From assembly GCA_016744875.1 (NCBI GenBank), contig JADGDL010000039.1, positions 1 through 17,448 on the forward strand: DNA of 17,448 nucleotides. The letters are read 5' to 3'. Source of the stretch: Sulfurovum sp. Its GTDB lineage: Bacteria; Campylobacterota; Campylobacteria; Campylobacterales; Sulfurovaceae. Positions 1-7,981 of this stretch are shown here, one piece after another. Made by a program: the position numbers and the translations under genes. How positions within the stretch are numbered: position 1 is the stretch's first letter; each line of letters begins with the position of its first letter. The notes under the pieces are model-generated. The model searched no databases and was not told where the DNA came from. It worked only from the letters and a program-made list of their open reading frames with translations.

Positions 1-1
1 C

Positions 2-385
2 TTTAGTACTATTGACCCCAATAAAGAACGTGAAAAACTACTTGAAAGTGATGTTATTGCTAACAAGGTCCGACAGTACATAGACCTTAATTACAAAGAC
101 AGTATACGGATGAAAGATCTTTATTCAAATGAAAAATTTTGTGGGAGAACAGTCCGTTTGGGGTTTCATAATCTTTTTGGGTTTTCTCCAAGACAGTATC
201 TTACACGATATCGTTTAGGAAAAACACACCATGCCCTTTTGCAACAAGATCACCAATCAACAACCGTTGGAAACATAGCCTATGATCATGGTTTTTCTCA
301 TATGGGTCGGTTTAATGATTATTATAAAACTATGTTTGGGAAAACTCCATCTACTACCCTTAAAGAATCTATCTTACTACCGTAA
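2..385 (+). CDS. AraC-family transcriptional regulator, C-terminal part (cut by window edge)
   Basis: The frame is open from the left edge, so the N-terminus lies outside the window; the internal ATG at 110 is not the true start. About 127 residues are visible. They contain the double helix-turn-helix of AraC/XylS regulators: a first helical part ending in FGFSPRQYL, then a linker helix, then the second HTH with VGNIAYDHGFSHMGRF and the family-typical end YYKTMFGKTPS. Such proteins bind DNA as monomers or dimers and usually carry an N-terminal ligand-sensing domain, which cannot be seen here. The gene ends 7 bp before the convergent end of a porin remnant. Target and ligand are unknown. The family call is firm. 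Confidence 0.88.
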   Translation, partial: FSTIDPNKEREKLLESDVIANKVRQYIDLNYKDSIRMKDLYSNEKFCGRTVRLGFHNLFGFSPRQYLTRYRLGKTHHALLQQDHQSTTVGNIAYDHGFSHMGRFNDYYKTMFGKTPSTTLKESILLP

Positions 386-392
386 AACCTTC

Positions 393-828
393 TTAGTAAT
401 CAAAAAGATAACGGAGTCCGATAGCAATACGTGTATCTTTTACTGTCACCATTTGCCAGTTTTCCATTAGGTAAAGAGAGTTCTACATAAACCAGATCAT
501 CAAATGTCTTCTTACCAAAGGTGTATTGTAACGAGAAAATCAGATTCTTGATACTGTATTCGCCTTTATACTCATCGTTTTTAGGGAAAAGCCAGTTACC
601 CGCGCCTGCAACAGGAAAACTTTCATCAATATCGTAGCGCATATAAAGTTCTGCACCTGCACTTTCAAAATAGACACCCTGGTCGTCAATTGTATGGTTT
701 TTCATGTAAGAAAGTACAGCATGCACACTAAAATTATTTTTCTTGTAAGTCAATCCTATGATAGAAGACCAATCATCTCCATCTATTCATGTATCCTGTA
801 TTTCAGGGGTTATTTCATCAAATTTGAC
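393..828 (-). pseudogene. Decayed Gram-negative porin, C-terminal remnant
   Basis: Reading leftwards from 828 gives porin-like beta-strand sequence: VKFDEITPEIQDT, an in-frame TGA at 787-789, then DDWSSIIGLTYKKNNFSVHA and on through alternating strands such as GAELYMRYDID and NLIFSLQYTFGK. Near the end the frame shifts: the uninterrupted frame ends in a non-porin tail (YCYRTPLSF). Removing one A from the A4 run (T4 at 438-441) restores SKDTRIAIGLRYLFDY followed by a stop at 393-395, a proper barrel-closing strand with terminal aromatic residue as in OmpC/PhoE-type porins. Upstream of 829 the frame is closed (TAA at 829-831) and no signal peptide is found. Missing N-terminus, a nonsense codon and a frameshift make a dead gene the best call; a single sequencing error could explain only one of them. 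Confidence 0.75.
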
Positions 829-948
829 TTAATGAAAATGGAAAATAACTTATATGAGAAATGGTTTTATTTGTAGTTTTTGAATAGTTTTATACATTGA
901 CAATATCAAAAATTATGATTAAGTGTATATTAATTATACATGAATTCA

Positions 949-977
949 TTGAAAAGCATTTCAAAATTGGTTATAAT
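949..977 (+). promoter_or_regulatory. Sigma70-type promoter of the 118-aa orphan gene
   Basis: TTGAAA at 949-954, a 17-bp spacer, and a perfect TATAAT at 972-977. This places transcription start near 984, about 23 nt before the ATG at 1007. An AAGGAA Shine-Dalgarno lies at 995-1000, 6 nt before the start. This is the closest match to the housekeeping consensus in the window. Confidence 0.85.
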
Positions 978-1006
978 CTTTTATCATAATAAACAAGGAA
1001 CTATTC

Positions 1007-1363
1007 ATGCAATTTACATTTGGTTCATATACAATAAAAACACATGAACTCGATCAAAAACTCTCAGTTCAGGTCACCTCTGAGTTAGGTGAAGTACATT
1101 TAATCAATAACGACAACCGTAAAAGTGACTTCCCTAATGAGGTCTGTTTTGATATCGAAAACCCTAGCCAACAACCTGAAGCAAAAGGATTGAAAAAATT
1201 TACTTTTGGAGATTATACTTTTATCCTCGGGATCAACTATGCAGGTGAACTTTTTCTTTTCCACAGTGTCAAACTCCATATCGGGAAAAAGATCATTGAT
1301 GGTCAAGATACATTAACCTTGGCACTCATTAAAGATCTTAAAGCTAAACTGATCAGAGCCTAA
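1007..1363 (+). CDS. Hypothetical protein, 118 aa, function unknown
   Basis: I do not recognise this protein. It has no signal peptide, no membrane segment and no cysteine-based metal motif; it has one Cys, in EVCFDIEN near residue 47. It begins FTFGSYTIKTHE and repeats a similar phrase mid-protein, FTFGDYTFILG (about residues 66-76), which suggests two related beta-rich halves. The C-terminus is a basic amphipathic helix (ALIKDLKAKLIRA). The start is well supported by AAGGAA at 6 nt spacing and a consensus promoter at 949-977. It stands alone, convergent with the helicase gene 21 bp downstream, with no clear terminator between them. It is likely cytosolic and constitutively transcribed; no function is proposed. 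Confidence 0.8.
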   Translation: MQFTFGSYTIKTHELDQKLSVQVTSELGEVHLINNDNRKSDFPNEVCFDIENPSQQPEAKGLKKFTFGDYTFILGINYAGELFLFHSVKLHIGKKIIDGQDTLTLALIKDLKAKLIRA

Positions 1364-1384
1364 TACGCACCGATGAAGAGAGAA

Positions 1385-2722
1385 TTATTTTCTACCTCTT
1401 CCGCGTTTTTTATTTTTCTTATCATCTTTTGGTTTTGCAGCATCATACACTTTAAAGCCGTCACGTTTAGTGGTCTTACGCTTTTTAGTACTTGAAAAAG
1501 TGGTAGATTTTTTCTTTTTCTTTCCAAATGCACCATCCGCTTTTTTTACTTCATTTGGCTTCTTTCTTGCACCTTTTTGTGCCACTATTACTTTAGGAGC
1601 ATAGCCTTCAAGGTTCTCCTGAGGAATACTTTTCCCCATAAGACGTTCTACGTCTTTGAGTGCTACCATCTCAGTGGGTGAGATAAGCGTGATCGCTAAA
1701 CCTTCAGCCCCTGCTCTGCCTGTACGTCCGATGCGGTGTATGTAGTCACCTGTGACGTGTGGAATGTCGTAGTTCATAACCACACCCAAGGTAGGTATAT
1801 CTAATCCACGTGCAGCAATGTCTGTGGCCACAAGTACACGTATCTTTCCCTCTTTAAAGCCCTCTAATGCTCTACTTCTTTCTCCCGAACTTTTGCTACC
1901 GTGTATGACAGCTGTTTTTAGTCCTGAAAGATTAAGCTCTTTCGTGACAACATCCGCCACCTCTTTTTTGCGTACAAAGACCAAAACCTGCTGATAATTT
2001 CGTGAACCTATAAGATAAGAAAGAAGTTCAGACTTTTTTTCTTTCTCAACAGGATATACTATTTGCTCAACAGTACTAGCGGAAGTACCCATTGAGTCTA
2101 CTTCTATCAGTTTAGGCTTTGTAAGAATTTGATCCGCTAGTCTTTTCACTGACCCCGAAAGTGTTGCAGATATGAGTACATTTTGGCGTCTTGCAGGAAG
2201 GTGTTGTAGTATCTTAGAGACTTCATGTACAAACCCCATATCTAAGATGGTATCTGCTTCATCAAGTACCAAGTAGTCTACACTTTCAAGATTCACATTT
2301 TTCTGATGGATGTGTTCTAATAAACGTCCGGACGTTGCCACGATGATGTCTACACCCATTTTAAGTCTATTGGCTTGTGAAGTTAGATTGGCACCGCCAT
2401 AAAGCACGATACTTTTTAGGGGTAAATATTTACCATAAGCTACTACAGAAGCCTCTACCTGTTTTGCCAATTCTCTTGTAGGTACCAGTATCACAGCTTT
2501 AGGGTAATGCTGTCCATCTACAAAGGTTTTGGAAAGTTCTTGAAGTATGGGCAGGGAAAAACCTGCTGTTTTCCCCGTACCTGTCTGCGCCCCTGCCATA
2601 ATGTCCCGACGTGTGAACATCGCAGGGATAAGTTCTTTTTGTATGGGTGTGGCAGACTCATAGCCTTTTTCATTTAATGCTTTTAAAATATTATCGGAAA
2701 GTCCCAGTGTAGCTAATGACAT
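1385..2722 (-). CDS. rhlE: DEAD-box ATP-dependent RNA helicase, RhlE type
   Basis: This is an ATP-driven RNA-unwinding enzyme, probably acting in ribosome assembly or mRNA turnover in the cytosol. All signature motifs are present in order: Q motif GYESATPIQ (20-28), motif I AQTGTGKT (45-52), Ia PTRELAKQ (81-88), GG (109-110), Ib TSGRLLEH (130-137), II DEAD (154-157), III SAT (near 185), IV VLVFVRKKE, V ATDIAARGLDIP, VI HRIGRTGRAG. The C-terminal ~70 residues are a Lys/Arg-rich tail (runs of KKKK, ending RGRGRK), typical of RNA-binding extensions in RhlE/CsdA-like helicases. At 445 aa the length is normal. It is the last gene of an operon, starting 2 bp after the stop of the CNNM-like gene, so it is probably co-translated with it. 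Subfamily is less certain than family. Confidence 0.93.
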   Translation of the reverse strand: MSLATLGLSDNILKALNEKGYESATPIQKELIPAMFTRRDIMAGAQTGTGKTAGFSLPILQELSKTFVDGQHYPKAVILVPTRELAKQVEASVVAYGKYLPLKSIVLYGGANLTSQANRLKMGVDIIVATSGRLLEHIHQKNVNLESVDYLVLDEADTILDMGFVHEVSKILQHLPARRQNVLISATLSGSVKRLADQILTKPKLIEVDSMGTSASTVEQIVYPVEKEKKSELLSYLIGSRNYQQVLVFVRKKEVADVVTKELNLSGLKTAVIHGSKSSGERSRALEGFKEGKIRVLVATDIAARGLDIPTLGVVMNYDIPHVTGDYIHRIGRTGRAGAEGLAITLISPTEMVALKDVERLMGKSIPQENLEGYAPKVIVAQKGARKKPNEVKKADGAFGKKKKKSTTFSSTKKRKTTKRDGFKVYDAAKPKDDKKNKKRGRGRK

Positions 2723-2724
2723 GA

Positions 2725-3777
2725 TTACTCATCAAGGGTAGAATTCTGATCTAAACGTCTTTTTAAACGCATCTTTTGTTTTGCAACTTCTCTCATATCT
2801 GCATCCGAATCACTCTCGTCAACGATCTCTACTCCAAGTATAGTTTCAACACAGTCTTCAAGGGTTACGATTCCTTCTGTTTGATCATAACTGTCTAAGA
2901 CCAAAAACATATGTTCCTTTTTCTTAATAAAAAGATCAAGCGCTCTAGATACAGGTATGTTTTCTGAGATCTTAAAAATATCTTTTTGAACACTGTTCAA
3001 AGGAACACTGTCATCTTGAAGTGCCTGTTTAAAGATCTTCTTGGTCATCACTATCCCTGTGATCTTTTCTATACTTTCATCATAGACAGGTACTCTTGAA
3101 AATTTAAATATCGCTGGTTCATTCTCTACAATATCCTTAATACTTCGGCTACCATCTAAAGCAAAAACGACTGTTCGGGGTGTTAGTATCTCTCTGATCT
3201 TGATCTTGTCTAAAAGCAATACATTCTCAATAACATCGGATTCTTGTTCTCCAAGAACCCCTTCACCTTCACTTAACAATGCACTCTCTAACAACTCTTC
3301 TTTACTTAAAGACATAGAATCATCATCTTTAGATATGCGGTTTGTCACAAAAAGTGTGAGTAAAATGATAGGGTATGTCATCCAGATAAAAAATCTAATA
3401 ACATAAGCTGCTGTAGGTGCCAACTGTTTCCAATACACTGCACCGATCGTTTTAGGGATTATCTCTGAAAAAAACAAGATCGCAAATGTCAATATGGCTG
3501 AAACATAAAAGACCGCTTCATTACCGTACAAACTCTTGGCCTGTGCACCAACTGCTGCTGCGCCCAAGGTATTAGCTATCGTATTGAGTATAAGAATAGA
3601 AGCTATGGATACATTGATATTTTCTTTATGTTTTCTAAGTAATTTGGCTGCATTTCCCCTTTCTCTTTCAAGTACAGATACATATGCCATATTGACAGAG
3701 AGGAGAACAGACTCCAGTATAGAACAGAGGAATGATATTCCCACTGCCCCAAAAAAATAAAGAAGTAATAAGTCCAT
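2725..3777 (-). CDS. CNNM/CorC-like membrane protein with CBS pair
   Basis: The protein has an N-terminal DUF21/CNNM transmembrane domain (about residues 1-150) followed by a CBS-pair domain (about 190-320). The CNNM domain shows helices starting LLLLYFFGAVGISF, the conserved stretch ILNTIANTLGAAAVGA and the signature FFSEIIPKTIG. The CBS part includes ILTPRTVVFALDG, FSRVPVYDESIEKITGI and EGIVTLEDCVETILG. Relatives transport or sense Mg2+ or Co2+ (CorB/CorC, CNNM). The C-terminus is a short charged tail; the FAD-fold CorC_HlyC domain found in many relatives is absent (350 aa versus about 420-440). It lies between mgtE and the helicase, 15 bp after the mgtE stop, with a TAAGGA Shine-Dalgarno overlapping that stop. 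A Mg2+-linked role fits the neighbour, but this is inference. Confidence 0.88.
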   Translation of the reverse strand: MDLLLLYFFGAVGISFLCSILESVLLSVNMAYVSVLERERGNAAKLLRKHKENINVSIASILILNTIANTLGAAAVGAQAKSLYGNEAVFYVSAILTFAILFFSEIIPKTIGAVYWKQLAPTAAYVIRFFIWMTYPIILLTLFVTNRISKDDDSMSLSKEELLESALLSEGEGVLGEQESDVIENVLLLDKIKIREILTPRTVVFALDGSRSIKDIVENEPAIFKFSRVPVYDESIEKITGIVMTKKIFKQALQDDSVPLNSVQKDIFKISENIPVSRALDLFIKKKEHMFLVLDSYDQTEGIVTLEDCVETILGVEIVDESDSDADMREVAKQKMRLKRRLDQNSTLDE

Positions 3778-3792
3778 GTTTGTTTAAAATCC

Positions 3793-5121
3793 TTACAATA
3801 AAATGAGGGTAGCTAACCCTAAAAAGCTAAAAAATCCAACTACATCGGTCACGGTAGTTAGGATCACTGTACTTCCAATAGCTGGATCAACATCCAACTT
3901 TTTAAGTAATAATGGCACCATAGAGCCAAAAAAACCTGCGCTCAATAAATTAATGATCATTGACATGGCTATCACCACACCTAACATTCCTTTGTCAAAC
4001 CATACTGACGCTATTATACCCATGATTATTGCAAAAAAGAGCCCATTTACCAATGAGAGTATAACTTCTTTTCGAATGGTACGGAATGCATCATGTTGTG
4101 CGATATCTCCAAGAGCAAGTTGACGTACGACAACGGTCAAACTTTGTGTACCTGCATTTCCACCCATAGATGCAACGATCGGCATCAGTATAGCCAAGGC
4201 AACGATACTCTGCAATGTCTCTTCAAAAAGTCCTATGACCAAAGAAGCAGCGATGGCTGTCAGAAGATTAACAGAGAGCCATACAGCACGTACTTTACCT
4301 GCTTTAAAAATGTCTTCATCTTCTTCAGCATCATCATCTACCCCTGCAAGGTGATACATCTGATCGGTTGCCTGTTCATTAATAATATCATAGATATCAT
4401 CAGAAGTGATACGCCCTAGCAGTACACCATCATCATTAACGATAGCCATGGAATTCAAATCATACTCTTGAAATTTTTGTACTACATCAGCGATATCATC
4501 ATTATCCGTTGAAACGATCGTTTTAAACTTTTCGGGTGACTCTTCTATATTTTCTTTAAGTGTTTTGTTAAAGTTAAATACAAGAAGATTATCAAGACCA
4601 ATGCCATATCGTAATTTTTTATCTCCATCAGTCACGAAAAGGAAGTTTATATTTTCCAATTCATCTTTTTTTCGAAGTTCAGCAAAATCACGTATGACAT
4701 CATCTACATTTTGATCCAAACCAGCGGTATATACTTCAATTTGCATATAGGCACCGGCCTTATCTTCATCATACTGCTTAAGTTGTAAAATATCTGCCTG
4801 GTCATCACTGTCAAGTTCAGCAAAAACTTCCTGGGCCATTTGACTATCGACCTCTTCAAGTTCCTGCATAAAGTCTGTTTGGTCATCAGACTCAAGTTCA
4901 GTAAGAGATTCAGCAAGTTCCTGAACGGTAAAAGACTCTACAACATCTTCAAAATACCTGTCCGGAAGTTCCAATGCAACGTCAGCAATAAACTCTTTAG
5001 GGATGAATTGAATGGCCTTATTAAAATCTTTTTCACTTAGATGTTTAAGAAGATTAGCTATCTCTGAAGGGTGTAGTTCATCATGGGGAATTTCATTTAA
5101 ATATTGTGTCAGTTTATCCAT
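3793..5121 (-). CDS. mgtE: Magnesium transporter MgtE
   Basis: This is a Mg2+-gated channel of the inner membrane, first gene of a three-gene operon. It has the usual layout: acidic helical MgtE_N domain (about 1-125, rich in E/D with repeats such as ELDSDDQADILQ), CBS pair (about 130-255) which binds Mg2+ and closes the pore, a connecting plug helix (about 260-278), then five membrane segments. Pore hallmarks are PIVASMGGNAGTQS (314-327) and, near the end, DPAIGSTVILTTVTD with the conserved pore aspartate. Length 442 aa is normal. The start is set by AAAGG (5129-5133) 7 nt before ATG. A linker DDDAEEDED (262-270) between CBS and membrane domains is strongly acidic. Confidence in the function is high. 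Confidence 0.96.
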   Translation of the reverse strand: MDKLTQYLNEIPHDELHPSEIANLLKHLSEKDFNKAIQFIPKEFIADVALELPDRYFEDVVESFTVQELAESLTELESDDQTDFMQELEEVDSQMAQEVFAELDSDDQADILQLKQYDEDKAGAYMQIEVYTAGLDQNVDDVIRDFAELRKKDELENINFLFVTDGDKKLRYGIGLDNLLVFNFNKTLKENIEESPEKFKTIVSTDNDDIADVVQKFQEYDLNSMAIVNDDGVLLGRITSDDIYDIINEQATDQMYHLAGVDDDAEEDEDIFKAGKVRAVWLSVNLLTAIAASLVIGLFEETLQSIVALAILMPIVASMGGNAGTQSLTVVVRQLALGDIAQHDAFRTIRKEVILSLVNGLFFAIIMGIIASVWFDKGMLGVVIAMSMIINLLSAGFFGSMVPLLLKKLDVDPAIGSTVILTTVTDVVGFFSFLGLATLILL

Positions 5122-5161
5122 AATGATACCTTTGTAAGATTTGTAATTTTGTTATGTTGAA

Positions 5162-5190
5162 ATTATACTTGATTAAGTGTGAAAAGGTAA
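5162..5190 (-). promoter_or_regulatory. Probable promoter of mgtE operon
   Basis: On the minus strand a perfect TATAAT (plus 5162-5167) lies about 35 nt upstream of the mgtE Shine-Dalgarno. At 17-bp spacing the -35 hexamer would be TTACCT, which matches TTGACA poorly. No M-box-like leader is seen; the leader is too short for one. The -10 is convincing, the -35 is not. Confidence 0.5.
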
Positions 5191-5242
5191 TGAATTATTG
5201 ACATATCCCCACCAAGACGATGGGAATGAACAAGAAGTAGTT

Positions 5243-5431
5243 CTATTTTTCTTCTATATCACACTTCTTAGTGATAATACATGCCGGACAAAAGTTTACG
5301 ATCCCCGCGATAAGTGGGATAGCTCCAAGGTAAAACCATGCATTACCACTAAATACACCATAACCGATAAGTGCTAATCCAACTACAATTCTAATAGGTC
5401 TACATGTCGCTCTAAGTTTATTTACATCCAT
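5243..5431 (-). CDS. Small DUF2892 (YgaP-like) inner-membrane protein
   Basis: A 62-aa protein with two hydrophobic segments: RPIRIVVGLALIGYGVFSG (about 12-30) and WFYLGAIPLIAGIVNF (about 32-47). They are followed by the family signature CPACIITKKC, in which the CPxC pair faces the membrane edge. DUF2892 proteins occur alone or fused to rhodanese domains (YgaP) and are common in sulfur-oxidising bacteria; the precise function is not established. The start is supported by AAAGGAAA about 6 nt upstream (plus 5437-5444). It is a single gene, sharing an AT-rich 172-bp intergenic region with divergent proC. Confidence 0.82.
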   Translation of the reverse strand: MDVNKLRATCRPIRIVVGLALIGYGVFSGNAWFYLGAIPLIAGIVNFCPACIITKKCDIEEK

Positions 5432-5556
5432 ATTATTTTCCTTTAAATATATTTTTTTGAATTATAGTATAAATTACTTAAAGTTATATAAGAGTAAAAG
5501 TATCCCATTTTACTGATTCAAAGATTTAACTTTAGAAGAAGTGTATTTTGTTACAA

Positions 5557-5562
5557 TATAAT
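5557..5562 (+). promoter_or_regulatory. -10 element of the proC-ppnP-proA operon
   Basis: A perfect TATAAT 41 nt upstream of the proC ATG, placing transcription start near 5569. No good -35 hexamer sits at 17 bp; TTTAGA at 5531-5536 would need a 20-bp spacer. An A/T-only promoter with weak -35 is common in Campylobacterota. A tiny inverted repeat (TCATC-T6-GATGA, 5575-5590) follows in the leader. Confidence 0.5.
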
Positions 5563-5603
5563 GAATAAAATAAGTCATCTTTTTTGATGAATAAGGTAAG
5601 TAA

Positions 5604-6371
5604 ATGAAACTCACATTTATAGGAAATGGCAATATGGCCAAAGCGCTCATAGAAGGTTTGATCAGCTCATATGAGATAGAAGTACTTGGTAGAAATGCGA
5701 GATCTTTAAATGCGCTCAAAGAGAACTTACCTCAGATAACAACTAAAATGATCGATGCTATCGAAGATATAAGTGGTAAAAATATCATACTTTGTGTCAA
5801 GCCCTATTCTCTTCCTGATCTGGCACCAAAATTATCTGGAGAAGCAGATGCTATGTATTCAGTGTTAGCTGGGACATCTATAGCGAGTTTAAAAGCACAG
5901 ATCAAAGCAAAAAAATACATAAGAACGATGCCAAACCTTGGCGCTAGTCATCTCAAGTCTATGACGACGATAACTGGTGATGAAACACTCAAAGAGAGTG
6001 CATTGAACATCTTTGACAAGATCGGAAGAAGTTTGTGGTTAAGTTCTGAAAATGAACTTGATATTGCTACGGGTGTAGCAGGAAGCGGGCCGGCATATTT
6101 GGCACTTGTAGCTGAAGCGTTGGCAGATGGTGCGGTCAATCAAGGTCTCAAACGTACAGATGCACAGATATTGGTACAAGGTCTTTTTGAAGGTTTTGCT
6201 CCCCTCCTGGCACATGAAAATCCTTCACTTATCAAAGACGGTGTCATGAGTCCGGGCGGTACCACTGCTGCAGGCTATGCAGCACTCGAAAGAGGTAATG
6301 TCCGTAATGCTATGATGGAAGCCATAGAAGATGCTTATGAAAAAGCCAAAGAACTTAAAGCAAAAAATTAA
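5604..6371 (+). CDS. proC: Pyrroline-5-carboxylate reductase
   Basis: Catalyses the last step of proline synthesis, reducing 1-pyrroline-5-carboxylate with NAD(P)H in the cytosol. The N-terminal Rossmann fold starts FIGNGNMAKAL (5-15). Further family motifs are LCVKPYSLPDL (about 72-82), IRTMPNLGA (about 107-115), AGSGPAYL (about 155-162) and the C-terminal signature VMSPGGTTAAGYAALE (about 213-228). Length 255 aa is slightly shorter than the common 265-275. AAGG at 5593-5596 precedes the start by about 7 nt. It heads an operon with ppnP (24-bp gap) and proA (16-bp gap). ProB is not in this window, so the three proline genes are split. Confidence 0.95.
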   Translation: MKLTFIGNGNMAKALIEGLISSYEIEVLGRNARSLNALKENLPQITTKMIDAIEDISGKNIILCVKPYSLPDLAPKLSGEADAMYSVLAGTSIASLKAQIKAKKYIRTMPNLGASHLKSMTTITGDETLKESALNIFDKIGRSLWLSSENELDIATGVAGSGPAYLALVAEALADGAVNQGLKRTDAQILVQGLFEGFAPLLAHENPSLIKDGVMSPGGTTAAGYAALERGNVRNAMMEAIEDAYEKAKELKAKN

Positions 6372-6395
6372 ACGTAACTATATAGGAAAGAAAAA

Positions 6396-6713
6396 ATGAC
6401 AGAATTAAACAATATATCGATGATCAAAGAAGCCAATGTATATTTTGACGGTAAAGTAACAAGTAGAGCTATCACACTCGCAGACGGTACCAAGCAAACA
6501 CTTGGTGTGATGTTGCCTGGTGAATATACATTTGATACACAAGCTGCTGAAGTAATGGAAATGATGTCTGGAGAGCTGGAAATAAGACTTCCGGGTGAAG
6601 AGAATTTTAAAACACTCAACACACCAGAGACATTTAATGTACCGGCTAATTCATCATTTGATCTGAAGATCAAAACTGTAACAGATTACTGCTGTTCATA
6701 CATAGAAGCGTAA
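6396..6713 (+). CDS. ppnP: Pyrimidine/purine nucleoside phosphorylase (DUF1255)
   Basis: A 105-aa single-domain cupin-like protein matching the PpnP/YaiE family, which cleaves nucleosides with phosphate to a free base and ribose-1-phosphate. Visible family features are NVYFDGKVTSRAI (14-26), LGVMLPGEYTFDT (36-48), MSGELEIRLPGE (about 56-67) and the conserved end TFNVPANSSFDLKI followed by YCCSYIEA. E. coli YaiE has the same order (YFSGKV, GVMVEGEYTF, FNVPGHSEFHL, YLCRY). The start is supported by AGGAAAG about 6 nt upstream. It is sandwiched between proC and proA in a tight operon, with no obvious metabolic link to proline; co-regulation may be incidental. Family is clear, substrate range is not visible. 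Confidence 0.9.
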   Translation: MTELNNISMIKEANVYFDGKVTSRAITLADGTKQTLGVMLPGEYTFDTQAAEVMEMMSGELEIRLPGEENFKTLNTPETFNVPANSSFDLKIKTVTDYCCSYIEA

Positions 6714-6729
6714 AAGGAGAAAACCTTAT

Positions 6730-7965
6730 ATGGAAAGTTTTTTACAAGAAGCAAAAGCATCTAGTAGAGTTTTAGCCATGATCAGTGGACGAGAAAAAAA
6801 CAGAATTCTTAATGAGATGGCACAAGCTTTACGAGATAATACAAGAGGTCTGGTAAACGCAAACGATTTAGATATGGCAGATGGTAAGAAAAACAACCTT
6901 TCTTCTGCACTCATGGACAGACTTTTGCTCGATGACTCACGTATAGAAGATATGGCCGTGGCTATAGAAGACATAGCTGCACTTAAAGACCCGGTTGGAC
7001 GTGTCTTGGATGGATGGATCACTGATGATGGTCTAAAAATGGAAAAAGTATCTATCCCTATAGGAGTGATCGGTATCATTTATGAGTCTCGTCCAAATGT
7101 AACATCAGATACTGCAGCACTTTGTTTTAAAAGTTCTAATGTCTGTGTACTTAAAGGTGGGAAAGAGGCACAGAATTCTAATGTGTGCATCGCAAATATA
7201 CTGCAAGATGTCTTGGAGAAAAATGATCTGCCACGTGCATTGGTTTCACTGATACCCGATTCTTCAAGAGCAGGTGTAGACAAACTCATAAAAATGGATA
7301 AATATGTTGATCTTATCATCCCAAGAGGTGGAGCTGGACTCATCAAACATGTCTCTGCGAATGCCACTGTATCTGTAGTAAAACATGATAAAGGCCAGTG
7401 TCATACTTACATCGACAAAGATGCCAAGCTTGACAATGCTATAGCCATAGCACTCAACGCAAAAGTGCAACGCCCTGGTGTATGTAATTCTATGGAAACA
7501 CTTTTAGTTGACTCTGCCATAGCAGATAGTGCACTGCCTAAACTCAAAGCAGCATTTGATGAAGCCCATACTGAGCTCAAAGGTGATGTACGTACACAAG
7601 ATATTATAGATATCGCACATGCGACTGATGAAGATTATGATACGGAGTATTTGGCAAATATATTGAACATCAAAGTTGTAGATGGTGTTGAAGGTGCTAT
7701 TGAGCACATTGTGAGGTTTACTTCAGGCCACTCTGAAGCCATCATCACAGAAAACATCACAGCTGCAGAACTCTTTATGAATGCCATTGATGCAGCAGCA
7801 GTCTACGTCAATGCAAGTACAAGATTTACGGATGGAGGTGCCTTTGGATTTGGTGCAGAAGTAGGCATCAGTACAAACAAACTCCATGCCAGAGGACCTA
7901 TGGGTATAGAAGGTCTTACAACTTATAAATTCAAGATCTATGGCTCAGGACAGATCAGAGCTTAG
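6730..7965 (+). CDS. proA: Glutamate-5-semialdehyde dehydrogenase (gamma-glutamyl phosphate reductase)
   Basis: Second enzyme of proline synthesis from glutamate: reduces gamma-glutamyl phosphate to glutamate-5-semialdehyde with NADPH. Aldehyde-dehydrogenase-fold motifs are IGVIGIIYESRPNVTSD (111-127), CVLKGGKEA (139-147), LIIPRGGAGLI (195-205), and the catalytic cysteine C252 in KVQRPGVCNSMETLLVD. The C-terminus has the ProA signature VNASTRFTDGGAFGFGAEVGIS. Length 411 aa is normal. A strong AAGGAG (6716-6721 region) precedes the ATG by about 9 nt. It is the third gene of the proC operon and ends 16 bp from the convergent stop of an outer-membrane gene; the only structure between them is a 10-bp palindrome (AACGATCGTT, 7972-7981), too small for a terminator. 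Confidence 0.96.
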   Translation: MESFLQEAKASSRVLAMISGREKNRILNEMAQALRDNTRGLVNANDLDMADGKKNNLSSALMDRLLLDDSRIEDMAVAIEDIAALKDPVGRVLDGWITDDGLKMEKVSIPIGVIGIIYESRPNVTSDTAALCFKSSNVCVLKGGKEAQNSNVCIANILQDVLEKNDLPRALVSLIPDSSRAGVDKLIKMDKYVDLIIPRGGAGLIKHVSANATVSVVKHDKGQCHTYIDKDAKLDNAIAIALNAKVQRPGVCNSMETLLVDSAIADSALPKLKAAFDEAHTELKGDVRTQDIIDIAHATDEDYDTEYLANILNIKVVDGVEGAIEHIVRFTSGHSEAIITENITAAELFMNAIDAAAVYVNASTRFTDGGAFGFGAEVGISTNKLHARGPMGIEGLTTYKFKIYGSGQIRA

Positions 7966-7981
7966 ATCTTTAACGATCGTT

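Noticed and set aside
5575..5590. TCATC-T6-GATGA hairpin in the proC leader
   Set aside because: Five A/T-rich pairs are too weak to suggest attenuation or a riboswitch.
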